A stretch of 64,000 nt of DNA from an uncultured Chelatococcus sp. (GCA_937863995.1 CALMIK010000013.1:1-64000); one strand, 5' to 3'. Positions 1 through 9,842 are shown, counted from the first letter of the stretch. Numbers and translations are program-made. Notes: generated from the letters alone by a model not told the origin.

Positions 1-74
1 AGCCCCCTTGCCGTCAAAACCTGAAACACCAAGGAATCAGTCAATATCGGCAAGAGTTTGATCAGGTCCTCATC

Positions 75-896
75 CTAACGTTCTGCGGGCCTGAGGTCGC
101 TCAGTTGGCGCTGGCGGAGGACCTGGCCGAACAGCAGCATAATGATGAATGCCGACGCGATCAGAAATGTCGAGACGGCGGCAATCGTTGGATCGGCGTT
201 GTGCTGGATATGCTGCATCAGGCGCAGCGGCAGGGTGTCGCCCGCCGCCGTGAACAGCGAGAGCGAAACGTTGTCGAGCGACATCAGGAACGCGAAGACG
301 CCACCCGCGACGACCCCGGACCTGATGAGTGGAAACGTGACCTTCACGAAGGTGCGCGTGCACGAGGCGCCCAGGTTTCGCGACGCCTGTTCGAGCGTCA
401 GATCGTAGTTGGCCAATGTCGCAAGCACGAGATAAGCGACGTAAGGAATGCCCAGCACGCAATGCCCCAGCGCCGTCGCCAGCACCCCCTGCGACATGCC
501 GTAGGAGGGCAGCACGAACATGATGCCAAGTCCCTTGACCACGGCGGGCAGCGCGAGCGGCAACATCAGGATCAACTGGGCGGCACTGCGCCCGACGAAA
601 CGGTAGTGGTTCAACGCGATTGCCGCCGCGGTGCCCGCGACCGTGGATAGCAGCGCGCAGATGGACGCGATGATGAGGCTGTTCCAGAGGCCGCGTCGGA
701 AATGCTCGTTGGCGAAAGCCGCCTCGTACCATTGCAGGCTGAAGCCCGGTGGCGGAAACTCGATGCGCGCGCTGCTGGAGAACGAAATCACCGACGGCAG
801 CAGGATGGGCGTCATCAGGAACACGCTCACACCCGCCACATAGATGGCAAGCATACGGCGCATGAAGCGGCTTTCCGCCTGTCGGTGATCCGTCAT
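75..896 (-). CDS. Polyamine-type ABC transporter permease (PotC-like)
   Basis: Second inner-membrane permease of a spermidine/putrescine-type importer. The product has 273 residues, normal for the family. Hydrophobic segments start near residue 16, and the cytoplasmic EAA-type loop that docks on the ATPase is visible at about residues 169-188 (EQASRNLGASCTRTFVKV). The start lies 1 nt beyond the stop of the partner permease, so translation is probably coupled. It is the last gene of a leftward run that begins with the amidase at 8869. The substrate cannot be read from the sequence; the enzymes in the operon point to an organic acid or amide rather than a polyamine. Confidence 0.88.
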   Translation of the reverse strand: MTDHRQAESRFMRRMLAIYVAGVSVFLMTPILLPSVISFSSSARIEFPPPGFSLQWYEAAFANEHFRRGLWNSLIIASICALLSTVAGTAAAIALNHYRFVGRSAAQLILMLPLALPAVVKGLGIMFVLPSYGMSQGVLATALGHCVLGIPYVAYLVLATLANYDLTLEQASRNLGASCTRTFVKVTFPLIRSGVVAGGVFAFLMSLDNVSLSLFTAAGDTLPLRLMQHIQHNADPTIAAVSTFLIASAFIIMLLFGQVLRQRQLSDLRPAER

Positions 897-897
897 T

Positions 898-1824
898 TCA
901 GAGTGTCCTTGCCCACGGTGCCAGGCGCCGGAATGTCCAGTTCGAAAGAAGCAGCATCAGCGTCACCAGCACGAGCATCACCATGGCCAGCGCCGCCGCC
1001 GTCGCCCACGCCACCTGCACCGCCGCCTCCTCGTAGATCACCGGCGCCAGCAAGCGAAAACGCGTCGAGCCGAGCAGGTTAGGGATGACAAAGTCGCTCA
1101 GGACATTCGCGAAAACCAGCTGGCTTCCCGCCACGATACCCGGGGCGGTCAGGGGAAGTATCACCTTCCGGAACGTCCGCGCGTGACTGGCGCCGAGATT
1201 GGCCGAGGCGGAATAGAGGCTGTCGTCGATCTTGCCGATGGCGTTGATGAGCGGCAGCACCATGAGGGGCAGATACCGATGGATCATCGCCGGCACCATG
1301 CTCTCAAGCTCGAACAACATGATGAGCGGCTGCTTCAGGATGCCGGTCGCCATCAGCACGGAGTTGATCAGCCCCGTATCTGCGGTGATCACGATCCAGC
1401 CGAAGGCGCGCACGATGACGCTGACCATCAGCGGCAGATAAACCACCCACAGCAGGAACCCGCGGGACGCTTTCGCATGCCGCACGAGATAATACGCGAA
1501 CGGGTAACCCAGCAGCAGCGTGCCGACGGTAACGCCGAGCGATACCAGGATGCTGTTCGAGAAGACCGTTAAATAGTACGAGTCCGTCAGGATATTGGCG
1601 TAGTTTTCCAACGTCAGGTCGCTGACCATCAGCGCCAGCGGGTCGTCCCGGTTGAAGCTGTTGCGCAGCACCACCGCCATGGGAATGATGAAGAAGGGCA
1701 GGAACAGCGCGATTCCGGGCGCGAGCCATAGCCAGGGCGCGGCCCGCGCCATGCGGCGGCGCCACGCTGCGCTCAACGTCGTCTCGCGCCGGGGGGCGAT
1801 GGTGTCGATTGCCTGTGCCGTCAT
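898..1824 (-). CDS. Polyamine-type ABC transporter permease (PotB-like)
   Basis: First permease of the importer, 308 residues. A cytoplasmic N-terminus rich in Arg precedes a first membrane helix at about residues 31-55. A long periplasmic loop follows (residues 56-85), and the EAA-type loop is at about 205-225 (YSASANLGASHARTFRKV). The start codon overlaps the stop of the ATPase gene by 4 nt (ATGA). PotB-family permeases form a heterodimer with a PotC-type partner, which here is the next gene downstream. Confidence 0.88.
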   Translation of the reverse strand: MTAQAIDTIAPRRETTLSAAWRRRMARAAPWLWLAPGIALFLPFFIIPMAVVLRNSFNRDDPLALMVSDLTLENYANILTDSYYLTVFSNSILVSLGVTVGTLLLGYPFAYYLVRHAKASRGFLLWVVYLPLMVSVIVRAFGWIVITADTGLINSVLMATGILKQPLIMLFELESMVPAMIHRYLPLMVLPLINAIGKIDDSLYSASANLGASHARTFRKVILPLTAPGIVAGSQLVFANVLSDFVIPNLLGSTRFRLLAPVIYEEAAVQVAWATAAALAMVMLVLVTLMLLLSNWTFRRLAPWARTL

Positions 1825-2957
1825 CGCTCAGCATCCACGGTCATGACGCGCACGTGGGCGCGTTCGGCGTCGATGTAGACCTTGTCACCGACGGCAAGCG
1901 CCCTGAAGTCGGCGGGATAGTCCGCGACGACCTGCAGCCCTCCCACATCGACGACGAAGCGCGACACCGATCCGAGGAAAGTGACGAGCGTGATGACGCC
2001 GGACTGGCCGGGATGCAACTCCGTCGGCTGCTTCGAAAGCCTGGTGTCCTCGCTGCGGACGAAGATGCCGACATCGTCTCCCGGCTGGCCGGCTGCCGGC
2101 TCGGCGACGCGCACGCCGCACCGCGCCACCGCCACGGGGCGACCGTCAGCCGCTTTTTCCACGACGGCGGGCAGTTCGTTGGCGGAACCGAGAAACCGCA
2201 GGACAAAGCTCGATACCGGATTGCGATAGACCTCCTCCGGCGTGCCGACCTGCACGATGCGCCCCCGTTCCATGATGGCGATGCGATCGCTGATCGCGAA
2301 CGATTCCGCCTGATCGTGGGTCACGAGGATGGTCGTGATCTGCAGCCGCCGCAGCAGCAGCGACAGCTCGATCTGCATTTCCTCGCGCAGGTTCTTGTCG
2401 AGCGCGCTCAAGGCCTCGTCCAGCAGCAACACCTTGGGCTGGGGTGCGAGAGCGCGGGCCACCGCCACGCGCTGGCGCTGACCGCCGCTCAGCTCGGCCG
2501 GATAACGCCCGCCGAACTCGTCGAGCTTCAGCAGCGACAGCATGGTGGCGACCCGCTCCCGGATGAGAGCGGCCGGCTGGCGGCGCGCCTCCAGCCCGTA
2601 AGCGATGTTGTCCTTCACTGTCATATGCGGGAACAGGGCGTAGTGCTGGAAGACCATGCCGGTTTCGCGCCGGTTGGGCGGCAGGTCGATCAGGGAGCGG
2701 CCCGCGAGCCGAATGTCGCCGGCATCGGGCGTGATGAAGCCGGCGATCATGTTCAGCAGGGTGGATTTGCCGCAGCCGCTTGGCCCGAGAAAGGAAATGA
2801 TCTCGCCCTTGCGTATCGCCAGACTGCTGTTGTCGACAGCCTTGAGGGCCCCGTAGCGCTTGCTCACACCACGGATGTCGAGATCGAATTCGGCTGCGGC
2901 GGGCGCCGGAATATCGCGCGCGCCGGCCGGTTGGCTGCCCAGCTCTAACACCGTCAT
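1821..2957 (-). CDS. Polyamine-type ABC transporter ATP-binding protein (PotA-like)
   Basis: Nucleotide-binding subunit that powers the importer. All ABC motifs are present: Walker A GPSGCGKST at residues 58-66, Q-loop Gln104, signature LSGGQRQ at about 156-162, and Walker B ending in Glu181 (LLLDEA). The C-terminal 100 residues match the TOBE-type regulatory domain seen in PotA/CysA/MalK ATPases. The start is uncertain: the ATG at 2957 (MTVLELG) is used here, and an in-frame GTG at 2987 would add 10 residues. Neither has a clear Shine-Dalgarno sequence. About 378 residues. Confidence 0.88.
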   Translation of the reverse strand: MTVLELGSQPAGARDIPAPAAAEFDLDIRGVSKRYGALKAVDNSSLAIRKGEIISFLGPSGCGKSTLLNMIAGFITPDAGDIRLAGRSLIDLPPNRRETGMVFQHYALFPHMTVKDNIAYGLEARRQPAALIRERVATMLSLLKLDEFGGRYPAELSGGQRQRVAVARALAPQPKVLLLDEALSALDKNLREEMQIELSLLLRRLQITTILVTHDQAESFAISDRIAIMERGRIVQVGTPEEVYRNPVSSFVLRFLGSANELPAVVEKAADGRPVAVARCGVRVAEPAAGQPGDDVGIFVRSEDTRLSKQPTELHPGQSGVITLVTFLGSVSRFVVDVGGLQVVADYPADFRALAVGDKVYIDAERAHVRVMTVDAER

Positions 2958-3054
2958 GATTATCGAAACCCGTTTTCGGTTGCACACATAGGCGAGGATG
3001 GACGGCGCGAACGGCGGACGTCACCATGGCAACGCCGCTGCCGCCATACCGCTC

Positions 3055-4140
3055 TCACCCGGCCTGCACGGTTCTTTCCCAACGGGTGCGCCATTCCCGC
3101 TCGACACCAGCCATGTAAGTGTCGTCCCAGAATATCAGCTTGCTGAAATCGGTCACGACCTTGTCCCGCAGATCCTCGGGAACGACAGCCTCGCGGTTGA
3201 CGACCGTCGCCTGCAGCGTCCGGATCAGGTTTTCCTGCGCTTCCCGGCCGATGACAAAGTTGATGTAGCGATAAGCGAGTTCCCGCGCCGGCGATTGCGC
3301 CGGTATGGCGAGATCGTAGGGGCGCGCCGCCGCGCCTTCTTCGGGAAGGGAGCGGGCCACGTCGGGATTGTTCTTGATGACGCTGCCGATGCGCACGCCG
3401 AACTGCGGCGACGCCGCGATCTCGCCCCGCTCCATCAGGGCCGAAGCCTGTTCCGGATTGGTGGTGAACGTTCGGACGTGGCTTTTCAGCTCGATGATCT
3501 TCTTGAAAGCCTCGTCGATGGCTTTCGGGTCCTTTTCGCTGCCACCCAGCGATCTCGCGATCAGCGCCACGAAGTCGGGGGCAAACACCACGCTGGTCGA
3601 GGGCAAGGCGATCTTTCCCTTGAGCTCCGGCCGCCAGAGATCGAGCCAGGAGCGGATGGGCTCGCTGACCAGCTTCTTGTTGTACATGATCTCTATGGTA
3701 TCGAGCACGAAGGGGATTCCGAACCCGTCCGGACTCAGCGAGCTGGTTTCGAGCTGCGGGAGGTTCGGCAATTGCGCGGTATCGATCTTCTCGACCAGTC
3801 CCGCGCGCCCGGCCCGCACGCCCGCCGGCCGCGACACCATGACGACATCGAAGGGCGGGTTGGCGCGGTTGGCCTGCAACTGCCCCATGGTAGCCGGTGT
3901 CAGGCTGGCGATGAACTCGACCCGGCCGAGCCCCGCCGCCTCGAACGGCTTGCCCACGGCCTGGTCGAGAGCCTGATAGGGACCGCCGAAGTGCGTCACA
4001 CGCACCGTGGGTGCCTGCGCGTGAGCGGCGCTCGACACAAGCCCCAGGCCGGAAGCGGCCATCGTGGAAGCGGCCATGGCGGAGGCCGCCATGGTGGATG
4101 AACGTACAAGAAATTCCCGTCTGGTTGTTTTGTTTTTCAT
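3055..4140 (-). CDS. ABC transporter substrate-binding protein (PotD-like), Tat-exported
   Basis: Periplasmic binding protein for the adjacent importer, 361 residues. The N-terminus has a twin-arginine signal (TTRREFLVRSS) followed by an Ala/Met-rich hydrophobic stretch with a MAASTMAAS internal repeat and an AHA-Q-like cleavage site near residue 41. The mature part has the layout of the spermidine/putrescine and iron-type binding-protein family. The start at 4140 was chosen because GGAGGG lies just upstream and the signal peptide begins there. Tat export implies folding in the cytoplasm before secretion, which is less common for PotD-type proteins. Confidence 0.85.
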   Translation of the reverse strand: MKNKTTRREFLVRSSTMAASAMAASTMAASGLGLVSSAAHAQAPTVRVTHFGGPYQALDQAVGKPFEAAGLGRVEFIASLTPATMGQLQANRANPPFDVVMVSRPAGVRAGRAGLVEKIDTAQLPNLPQLETSSLSPDGFGIPFVLDTIEIMYNKKLVSEPIRSWLDLWRPELKGKIALPSTSVVFAPDFVALIARSLGGSEKDPKAIDEAFKKIIELKSHVRTFTTNPEQASALMERGEIAASPQFGVRIGSVIKNNPDVARSLPEEGAAARPYDLAIPAQSPARELAYRYINFVIGREAQENLIRTLQATVVNREAVVPEDLRDKVVTDFSKLIFWDDTYMAGVEREWRTRWERTVQAG

Positions 4141-4219
4141 CTTTCGCCCTCCCTGGCTGAAGATGTGATGCCTGCACATCAACGACGGGCATCGGCGTCG
4201 TGCCGCAAGCAAAGGTATC

Positions 4220-5929
4220 CTAATCGACTACATGGGCGTTGATCACCACGCTCGTTCCGGCGCGGACGAGCGCCAACCCTTCCTCGATCGCTTTCCGCGC
4301 CTCCTCGGGGGCAGAGACCGTCATGCCGACGCCCCCCGCGGCCTCGACGATGCGGGCGAGGTCGGACGGGGCGTCGAAACGGCCTTCGGGAAAGCCTGCC
4401 CGCGCCGCGTGCCCGTCAGGATGCATCAGCGCGGTAGAGCGCGCCACCGCCCGCCAGCCTCCGTTGTTCAGGACAATGGTGAGGAAGGGCGCATTGTAAG
4501 CCCTTGCGCCCCAATGCACCGCGGAGGGCGAACCGAAGATGTAGCAGCCGTCGCCCTGCAGGCAGACGACGTCCGCATCGGGGCGCGCCAGCTTCGCCCC
4601 GAAGGCCGCCGAAAGGCCAAGACCGAGGCCGCTGCCGGCCTCGCCCATCAGGGCTCCCGGCTTGCTCTTGCGCAACTGCCGCAGAACGCGCGTGTCGTTG
4701 GTCACGGTTTCGTTGATGACGAGCGCGTCGTCCCCGCACACCTGCGCAACCAGCCGAGCCAGATGCGCGACGGTCAGCTCGTCGGTCGCGGCGTCCCGGT
4801 CCCACGCCTCCCGCTGCGCCGCATGGGAAGCGGCGAGCCTGTCCAGCCGCGCCCGCAACGCGGCCTCATCCGGCGCGGGCACCGTGCCGCCCAGCCGCGT
4901 CAGCGCGTTCAGCACCTCGCGCGTGTTGCCCTGAATGAACAGGTCGCCGTGCAGGCTGCGCATCGGCAGCCGCCCCTCCACCGGATCGATGCCGATCCAG
5001 ACGATTTCCGCGTCGTCGCGCGGCGCCTGGATGACGGGCACCCACGGTATCGGGCAGTCGAGTGAAATCACCAGATCGGCCTGCTCCAGCAGATCAATCT
5101 TCGCATCCGTGAAGTAGCCCTGATGCAGGACGTGGTCGGCAGGCATGTTGGTGTGGAACGGGCGGATTTCCACGACCGGCACGACGAAGGTCTCGGCGAA
5201 CTTCACCAGCGCCTCGACAGCGCCGGCCTCCGCTCCCGCCGAAGTGGTGAGCAGCAGCGGGGCCTTCGCCTGCCGCAGACGGGCGGCCAGTTCCCTCAGC
5301 ACATGGTCCGGCGGCACGGAAGGCACGGGAGCCGGCATGGACGGGTATCGATAGTCCGCGATCGGCTCCTCCAGCGGCTCGCGGGCGGCAGTCATGTAGA
5401 CGGCGCCGGGCGGGTTGGAGTGAGCCACCTGCAGCGCCCGCGCCACTGCGGGCGGGAACGCCGCTCCGCTGCGCACTTCATATTCCCATTTCACGTATTG
5501 GCGGACGCTGCCGCGCTGGTCGTAGACATCCTGCATCCAGTGGACATAGTGGTCGCGGCCACCGAACCGCTCACCCGCTTCCGTCCAAGGCGAGATGCCG
5601 GCGAACACGAGCACCGGCAGCCGGTTGCGCAGGGAATTGTGCAGGCCCGCGCCCAGATTGAGCGTGCCGACGTCGACGTGCGCGATGACCGCCTGGGCGC
5701 GGCCGGAGAAATGGGCGAAGCCCAGCGCGCCGTTCATGGCCACCGCCTCGTGCTGGCAAATCACGAGCTTCGGCACGGCCGGCATGTTGTCGGAAGCCTG
5801 ATGCTTGGCCCAGCTTTCGATCAGACCGGCATGATCGGTGCCGAAAACCGAGAACGCGACCTCCACGCCACCCAGGCTGAGTGACTCAAGAAAAACATCG
5901 CTGGCAGTCTGCGTGAATGAAGTCGACAT
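4220..5929 (-). CDS. Thiamine-diphosphate-dependent enzyme (benzoylformate decarboxylase / acetolactate synthase fold)
   Basis: 569 residues with the three-domain ThDP-enzyme layout. The cofactor-activating Glu is Glu61 in the segment CQHEAVAMNGALG. The ThDP/Mg2+ motif starts with GDG at 459-461 and ends with NN at 488-489, followed by GGW. Family members decarboxylate or carboligate 2-oxo acids. Its neighbours are an aldehyde dehydrogenase (same operon) and an FMN alpha-hydroxy-acid dehydrogenase (divergent), so 2-oxo acid decarboxylation to an aldehyde is the simplest inference. The substrate is unknown. The start at 5929 has GGGAACGG upstream. A 146-bp gap separates it from the aldehyde dehydrogenase gene. 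Confidence 0.82.
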   Translation of the reverse strand: MSTSFTQTASDVFLESLSLGGVEVAFSVFGTDHAGLIESWAKHQASDNMPAVPKLVICQHEAVAMNGALGFAHFSGRAQAVIAHVDVGTLNLGAGLHNSLRNRLPVLVFAGISPWTEAGERFGGRDHYVHWMQDVYDQRGSVRQYVKWEYEVRSGAAFPPAVARALQVAHSNPPGAVYMTAAREPLEEPIADYRYPSMPAPVPSVPPDHVLRELAARLRQAKAPLLLTTSAGAEAGAVEALVKFAETFVVPVVEIRPFHTNMPADHVLHQGYFTDAKIDLLEQADLVISLDCPIPWVPVIQAPRDDAEIVWIGIDPVEGRLPMRSLHGDLFIQGNTREVLNALTRLGGTVPAPDEAALRARLDRLAASHAAQREAWDRDAATDELTVAHLARLVAQVCGDDALVINETVTNDTRVLRQLRKSKPGALMGEAGSGLGLGLSAAFGAKLARPDADVVCLQGDGCYIFGSPSAVHWGARAYNAPFLTIVLNNGGWRAVARSTALMHPDGHAARAGFPEGRFDAPSDLARIVEAAGGVGMTVSAPEEARKAIEEGLALVRAGTSVVINAHVVD

Positions 5930-6075
5930 GAACCGTTCCCCATTATCTTGCTTGTATGTCCATGCGGCTGTCGCCGGTCCCGGAAGCGCCGGCCCCATGA
6001 CGCCACGCGGTTTTGTCGGGCATTGCCGACAGTCTCTCTGACAGTTTCTCTCCTGTGCGACCGAACGCGGCCGCC

Positions 6076-7605
6076 TCAGCTGTAGCGATCGCCGCCGCCG
6101 TACCAGTCGGGAAAATCGGGCGCGAGGCGCACGACGACATTCTGCTCTTTCGAATACTCGTGCAGCGCGTTCCAGCCGTTTTCCTTGCCGTACCCGCTGG
6201 AGCCGAAGCCACCCCAGATGGAGGCGGGGTCGTTCTTGTGGTGGTCGTTGATCCACACGATGCCGGCATTCAGGTCGCGCACGACACGGTGGGCGCGGGT
6301 CACGTCACGCGTCCAGACGGAGGCCCCGAGGCCGAACTCGTGATCGTTCGCCAGATGCAGCGCATGCTTTTCATCGGTAAACGGCATGATGCCGATGACG
6401 GGACCGAAGATTTCCTCCCTGACGATGCGCTGATCGGGGCGGACATCGGCGAAAATGGTCGGCTGGATGAAGTATCCGGCATCGAGCGGCGCGGGCAGTT
6501 GCGCCCGCTCGCCGCCGGTGACGAGCCGCGCGCCCTCGCTCTTGCCGGATTCGATGTACTGCAGCGTCAGTTCCATCTGCCGGCGCGAGATCACCGGCCC
6601 CATATCCGTGGTCCGCTCCATCGGGTCGCCGAGCCGGAAGGCGGAAACCTTGGCCGCGAGCCTGTCCACGAACGTGTCGTAAATCGACTGCTGCACGATG
6701 AAACGCGTGCCCGCCACGCATGTCTGGCCGGAGGCGATGAAGGCGGCGAAAGCCGCGCCGTTGATCGCCTCGTCGAGGGGCGTGTCGTCGAAGATCAGCA
6801 CCGGGGCCTTGCCGCCCAGCTCCATCGTCGCGGGAATGAGCCGCTGCGCCGCCATGCCGGCGACCCTGCGTCCCGTGTCCGTGCCCCCCGTCAGGTCGAG
6901 CTTCGCCATGCGCGGCGCGGCGCACATGGCAGGCCCCAACACCGCGCCCTCGCCCGTGACCACGTTGAGGACACCCGGCGGCAGGCCGGCCTCGGTCGCG
7001 AGGTTGGCGAACAGAAGCTGCGACAGGGGCGCGATTTCCGGCGGCTTGACGACGACGGTGTTGCCGGCCGCGAGCGCGGGGGCGAGCTTCTTCAGAAAGA
7101 TCAGCAGCGGATGATTCCACGACGTGATCAGCCCGACGACACCAAGGGGGCTGAACTGGGTATAGTTGAGAAAGTCCCCCTTGAAAGGCTTCACGTGCCC
7201 CTCGAGCCCGCGCGCGATGCCGGCGAAGTAGTAGAACCACTCCGGCAGCCGCGCGAGCTGCGCCGCCATCTCCCGGATGGGCCGGCCCGTCACCCGCGTT
7301 TCGAGCTCGGCGAACTCGGGCAGCCGCTCCTGCAGGGCGTCGCCGATGGCGCGCAGCACGTGGCCGCGATCGAGCGCATCGCGCCGCGACCAAATCCCGC
7401 TGTCGAACGCGGCCGCCGCGGCGTCGACGGCGTCAACCATGTCGTCGGGCGTTCCTTTCGCGGCGCTGCCGATCGGAGCGCCGGTGGCGGGATTACGGAT
7501 CTCCGTGCGCTCGGGCGACGATGCCCGGCGGAACGAGCCGCCGATGAAGAGATCGAGATGGACCCCGTCGGCGTGCCTCCCGGTCAGAGATTGTGCGTCC
7601 GTCAT
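6076..7605 (-). CDS. NAD(P)-dependent aldehyde dehydrogenase
   Basis: Oxidises an aldehyde to the carboxylic acid. The product has 509 residues, typical of the ALDH superfamily. The catalytic cysteine is Cys296 in GQTCVAG, and the general base is Glu262 in MELGGK. The Asn of SWNHPLL marks the oxyanion-forming position. The start at 7605 (MTDAQS) is preceded by AAAGGA. It sits 10 bp from the amidase gene, so the two are almost certainly co-transcribed. It probably handles the aldehyde made by the downstream ThDP enzyme; that assignment is an inference from context. Confidence 0.88.
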   Translation of the reverse strand: MTDAQSLTGRHADGVHLDLFIGGSFRRASSPERTEIRNPATGAPIGSAAKGTPDDMVDAVDAAAAAFDSGIWSRRDALDRGHVLRAIGDALQERLPEFAELETRVTGRPIREMAAQLARLPEWFYYFAGIARGLEGHVKPFKGDFLNYTQFSPLGVVGLITSWNHPLLIFLKKLAPALAAGNTVVVKPPEIAPLSQLLFANLATEAGLPPGVLNVVTGEGAVLGPAMCAAPRMAKLDLTGGTDTGRRVAGMAAQRLIPATMELGGKAPVLIFDDTPLDEAINGAAFAAFIASGQTCVAGTRFIVQQSIYDTFVDRLAAKVSAFRLGDPMERTTDMGPVISRRQMELTLQYIESGKSEGARLVTGGERAQLPAPLDAGYFIQPTIFADVRPDQRIVREEIFGPVIGIMPFTDEKHALHLANDHEFGLGASVWTRDVTRAHRVVRDLNAGIVWINDHHKNDPASIWGGFGSSGYGKENGWNALHEYSKEQNVVVRLAPDFPDWYGGGDRYS

Positions 7606-7615
7606 CGCTTTTCCT

Positions 7616-8869
7616 TTATGGCGCATTGGCGAGTTGCCACAGGGCATCCGTCAGGACTTGCGTCCCCTTGAACAGATCCGCAGGCTCCGCCCATTCCTTG
7701 GGATTGTGGCTAATTCCGTCCCGGCAGGGCACGAAAAGCATGCCGGTGGCGCACACGTAGTGAAGCTGGCGCGCATCGTGCCCCGCCGCCGAATAGATAT
7801 CCGTTGCCGGAATGCCGAGGGTTTGCGCGGCGTCGCGCAGGATGTCCCTCACTTCGGCGCGGAAGACGATCGACGCGGCGTGCGCTATCTGCTCCAGGCT
7901 TGCCGTGCACGGGCTCTGCTCCCGCTCCACCGCGGCGCGGATGACGGCATCGAGGCGTTCCACCTCGGCATCGTCCGGGTGCCTGACATCAATCGAGAAC
8001 AGCACCTCCTCCGGCACCACCGACGGGGCATTCGGCGTGACCGAGAACAGACCGAACGTCACCTTCAGATCGTCGGGTTGGCGCGCCTCGGCATCGATAG
8101 CGGATATCATGCGGACGGCGGCGAGAAGGGCGTCCTTGCGCTCGCTGCGGTTCGACGTGCCGGCATGCGCCGCCTCTCCCCTGACATGAACGCGGTAGCG
8201 CCGCGTGCCCTGTATTCCGGACACGATGCCGACGGGAATGCCTTGCCGCTCCAGCAGCGGCCCCTGCTCTATATGGGCCTCGATGAACGCCGCGACCGGC
8301 CGCCCCAGAGGGCGCAGGGGAACATCATGATCGCGCGAGAGCAGTTGATCGATCGCCTCGCCGGCCGTCACGCCGTCGGCGTCCGTCGCGGCGCGGACGG
8401 CGTCGACCGTCCTGCCGCCCGTGTAGGCTTGAGAACCCGCCATGCCGGGCGAGAACCGCGACCCTTCCTCATTCATCCAGGCCACGACTTCGATTGCACG
8501 CCGCGGCGTCCGGCCGCTCGCCACGATGGCCTCGACCGCCTCCAGCGCGGCGAGCACGCCGAAGACACCGTCGAATTTGCCGCCAGTCGGCTGGGAGTCG
8601 ATGTGCGATCCCGACAGCACGGGAGCCGCGTCGCGGTCGCTCCCATCCAGGCGCAGGAACAGGTTGGCCGCCTCGTCCGTATAGGCGCGAAGGCCGATCT
8701 GTCGCGCCCAGGCTATCAGCTGCGCCCGCGCCTCGCTTTCTTGCGGCGAGAGGGCCGGACGATCGACACCGCCGTCGTCACGAGCACCGAATTGCGCGAG
8801 CGTCAAATGACGATTCCAGAGCCTGTCGGCATCGACAAGACTGGAAGGCCGGAGAAAGTCCCGTTCCAT
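7616..8869 (-). CDS. M20-family Zn amidohydrolase (allantoate / N-carbamoyl-L-amino acid hydrolase type)
   Basis: About 417 residues, the normal size for hydantoinase/carbamoylase enzymes. Di-metal ligand motifs are visible in order: SGSHIDSQ, GKFDGVFG, NEEGSRF, HIEQGP, and a C-terminal GHDAR. The family cleaves a carbamoyl or ureido C-N bond to release an amino acid or ureidoglycolate. It is the first gene of the leftward operon and lies 166 bp from a divergent GntR gene; this intergenic space carries a candidate operator. The start at 8869 gives the normal family N-terminus, and an upstream extension is not needed. Confidence 0.83.
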   Translation of the reverse strand: MERDFLRPSSLVDADRLWNRHLTLAQFGARDDGGVDRPALSPQESEARAQLIAWARQIGLRAYTDEAANLFLRLDGSDRDAAPVLSGSHIDSQPTGGKFDGVFGVLAALEAVEAIVASGRTPRRAIEVVAWMNEEGSRFSPGMAGSQAYTGGRTVDAVRAATDADGVTAGEAIDQLLSRDHDVPLRPLGRPVAAFIEAHIEQGPLLERQGIPVGIVSGIQGTRRYRVHVRGEAAHAGTSNRSERKDALLAAVRMISAIDAEARQPDDLKVTFGLFSVTPNAPSVVPEEVLFSIDVRHPDDAEVERLDAVIRAAVEREQSPCTASLEQIAHAASIVFRAEVRDILRDAAQTLGIPATDIYSAAGHDARQLHYVCATGMLFVPCRDGISHNPKEWAEPADLFKGTQVLTDALWQLANAP

Positions 8870-8964
8870 GAGACAACCCGTTCCTGCGTTTGCCGGCGCC
8901 CAGCTGCTCGCAAGCGCCCGGCACACAGCCTGTTCCCCTTGTTTTTTGAATTATAGGCATCATT

Positions 8965-8997
8965 AATGTATGCATGCAAGATAATTTTGTATATCTA
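8965..8997. promoter_or_regulatory. Candidate GntR/FCD operator, site A
   Basis: AT-rich divergent promoter region between the amidase operon and the first GntR gene. It holds TGTATGCATGCA (8967-8978) followed by TTGTATA (8987-8993). The same pair of elements occurs at 10985-11020 and 19884-19919. FCD-type GntR proteins often bind TGTATACA-like palindromes, so this is the likely target of one or both regulators. Confidence 0.5.
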
Positions 8998-9035
8998 TAA
9001 TCCATTCTGGCGTACTTTATGGTCTATAATTAATC

Positions 9036-9791
9036 ATGAAGCCAACACACGATGCAACAGCGCCCTGCCCCGCACCCGAGACGGATGCGGCGCACGGCCC
9101 CTCCCCGAACGGCTCGCTTTCCAGCTATGTCGTCAGTCGCCTCGAGAACGAGATTCTTCTCGGGATACGGCAGCCGGGCGAACGGCTGGACGAGAATCAG
9201 CTCGCCCGGGTTTTCGGCGTTTCGCGCACGCCGGTGCGCGAGTCCCTGCAACGGCTCGTCGCCAGCGGCCTCGTCGTCGCGCGCCGGCGGCAAGGGCTGG
9301 AGGTGGCCCGCCTGTCCGTGGTCGACGTCCTCGATTCCTTCAGCATCGTGGCGAGGCTGGAGGCGCTGGCGGCGCATCAGGCGGCACGGCGGGCGCGTAG
9401 CGAGCATTTCGACCGCCTGCGGGATACCCATCAGGCATGCGCGATGGCCATGAAAGCCAATGACGAGGCCGCGTTCTACCGCGCCAACCTGGCGTTCCAC
9501 GAGGCCGTCGCCGTCGCGAGCCAGAACAACATCCTGCAGGACGAGATCCGGCGGCTGACGCTCAAGGTGGCGCCCTACCGGCGCACGATCACCGCCCAGA
9601 TCGGCCGCATGCAGGTCTCCGTCGAGCAGCACAACAGGATCATGACCGCGATCATCGGGCGCGACGGCGACCGGGCCGCAGCGGCCATGAGCGAGCATAT
9701 CAATGTCCTCGGCGAGGAGCTCGCGGACTTCCTGCATGTCCTGCGGGCAACGGACGACGCCTTTCCATCCGAGGCGCAGCTATCCGGATAG
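9036..9791 (+). CDS. GntR-family transcriptional regulator, FCD subfamily (copy 1)
   Basis: 251 residues: an N-terminal winged helix (about residues 28-98, with the recognition helix in GVSRTPVRESLQRL) and a C-terminal all-helical FCD ligand domain. It is divergent from the amidase operon and 51 bp upstream of the FMN dehydrogenase, so it probably controls both. Its closest visible relative is the GntR protein at 20226. Over the 53 residues starting GVSRTPVRE, 40 are identical by eye, so the two are paralogues. No clear Shine-Dalgarno precedes the ATG at 9036, and a shorter start is possible. Confidence 0.87.
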   Translation: MKPTHDATAPCPAPETDAAHGPSPNGSLSSYVVSRLENEILLGIRQPGERLDENQLARVFGVSRTPVRESLQRLVASGLVVARRRQGLEVARLSVVDVLDSFSIVARLEALAAHQAARRARSEHFDRLRDTHQACAMAMKANDEAAFYRANLAFHEAVAVASQNNILQDEIRRLTLKVAPYRRTITAQIGRMQVSVEQHNRIMTAIIGRDGDRAAAAMSEHINVLGEELADFLHVLRATDDAFPSEAQLSG

Positions 9792-9842
9792 CGACGCAAC
9801 CGGTGGCCCGCGCTTCCACAAGATCCAGACGGGGGTGACTAG

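Noticed and set aside
1..74. Possible feature at the left edge
   Set aside because: Only the 3' flank of the leftward permease gene; no terminator or gene was recognised.
6013..7671. 552-codon open frame opposite the aldehyde dehydrogenase gene
   Set aside because: Antisense of a gene with complete ALDH catalytic motifs; the Arg/His/Asp-rich composition is typical of shadow frames.
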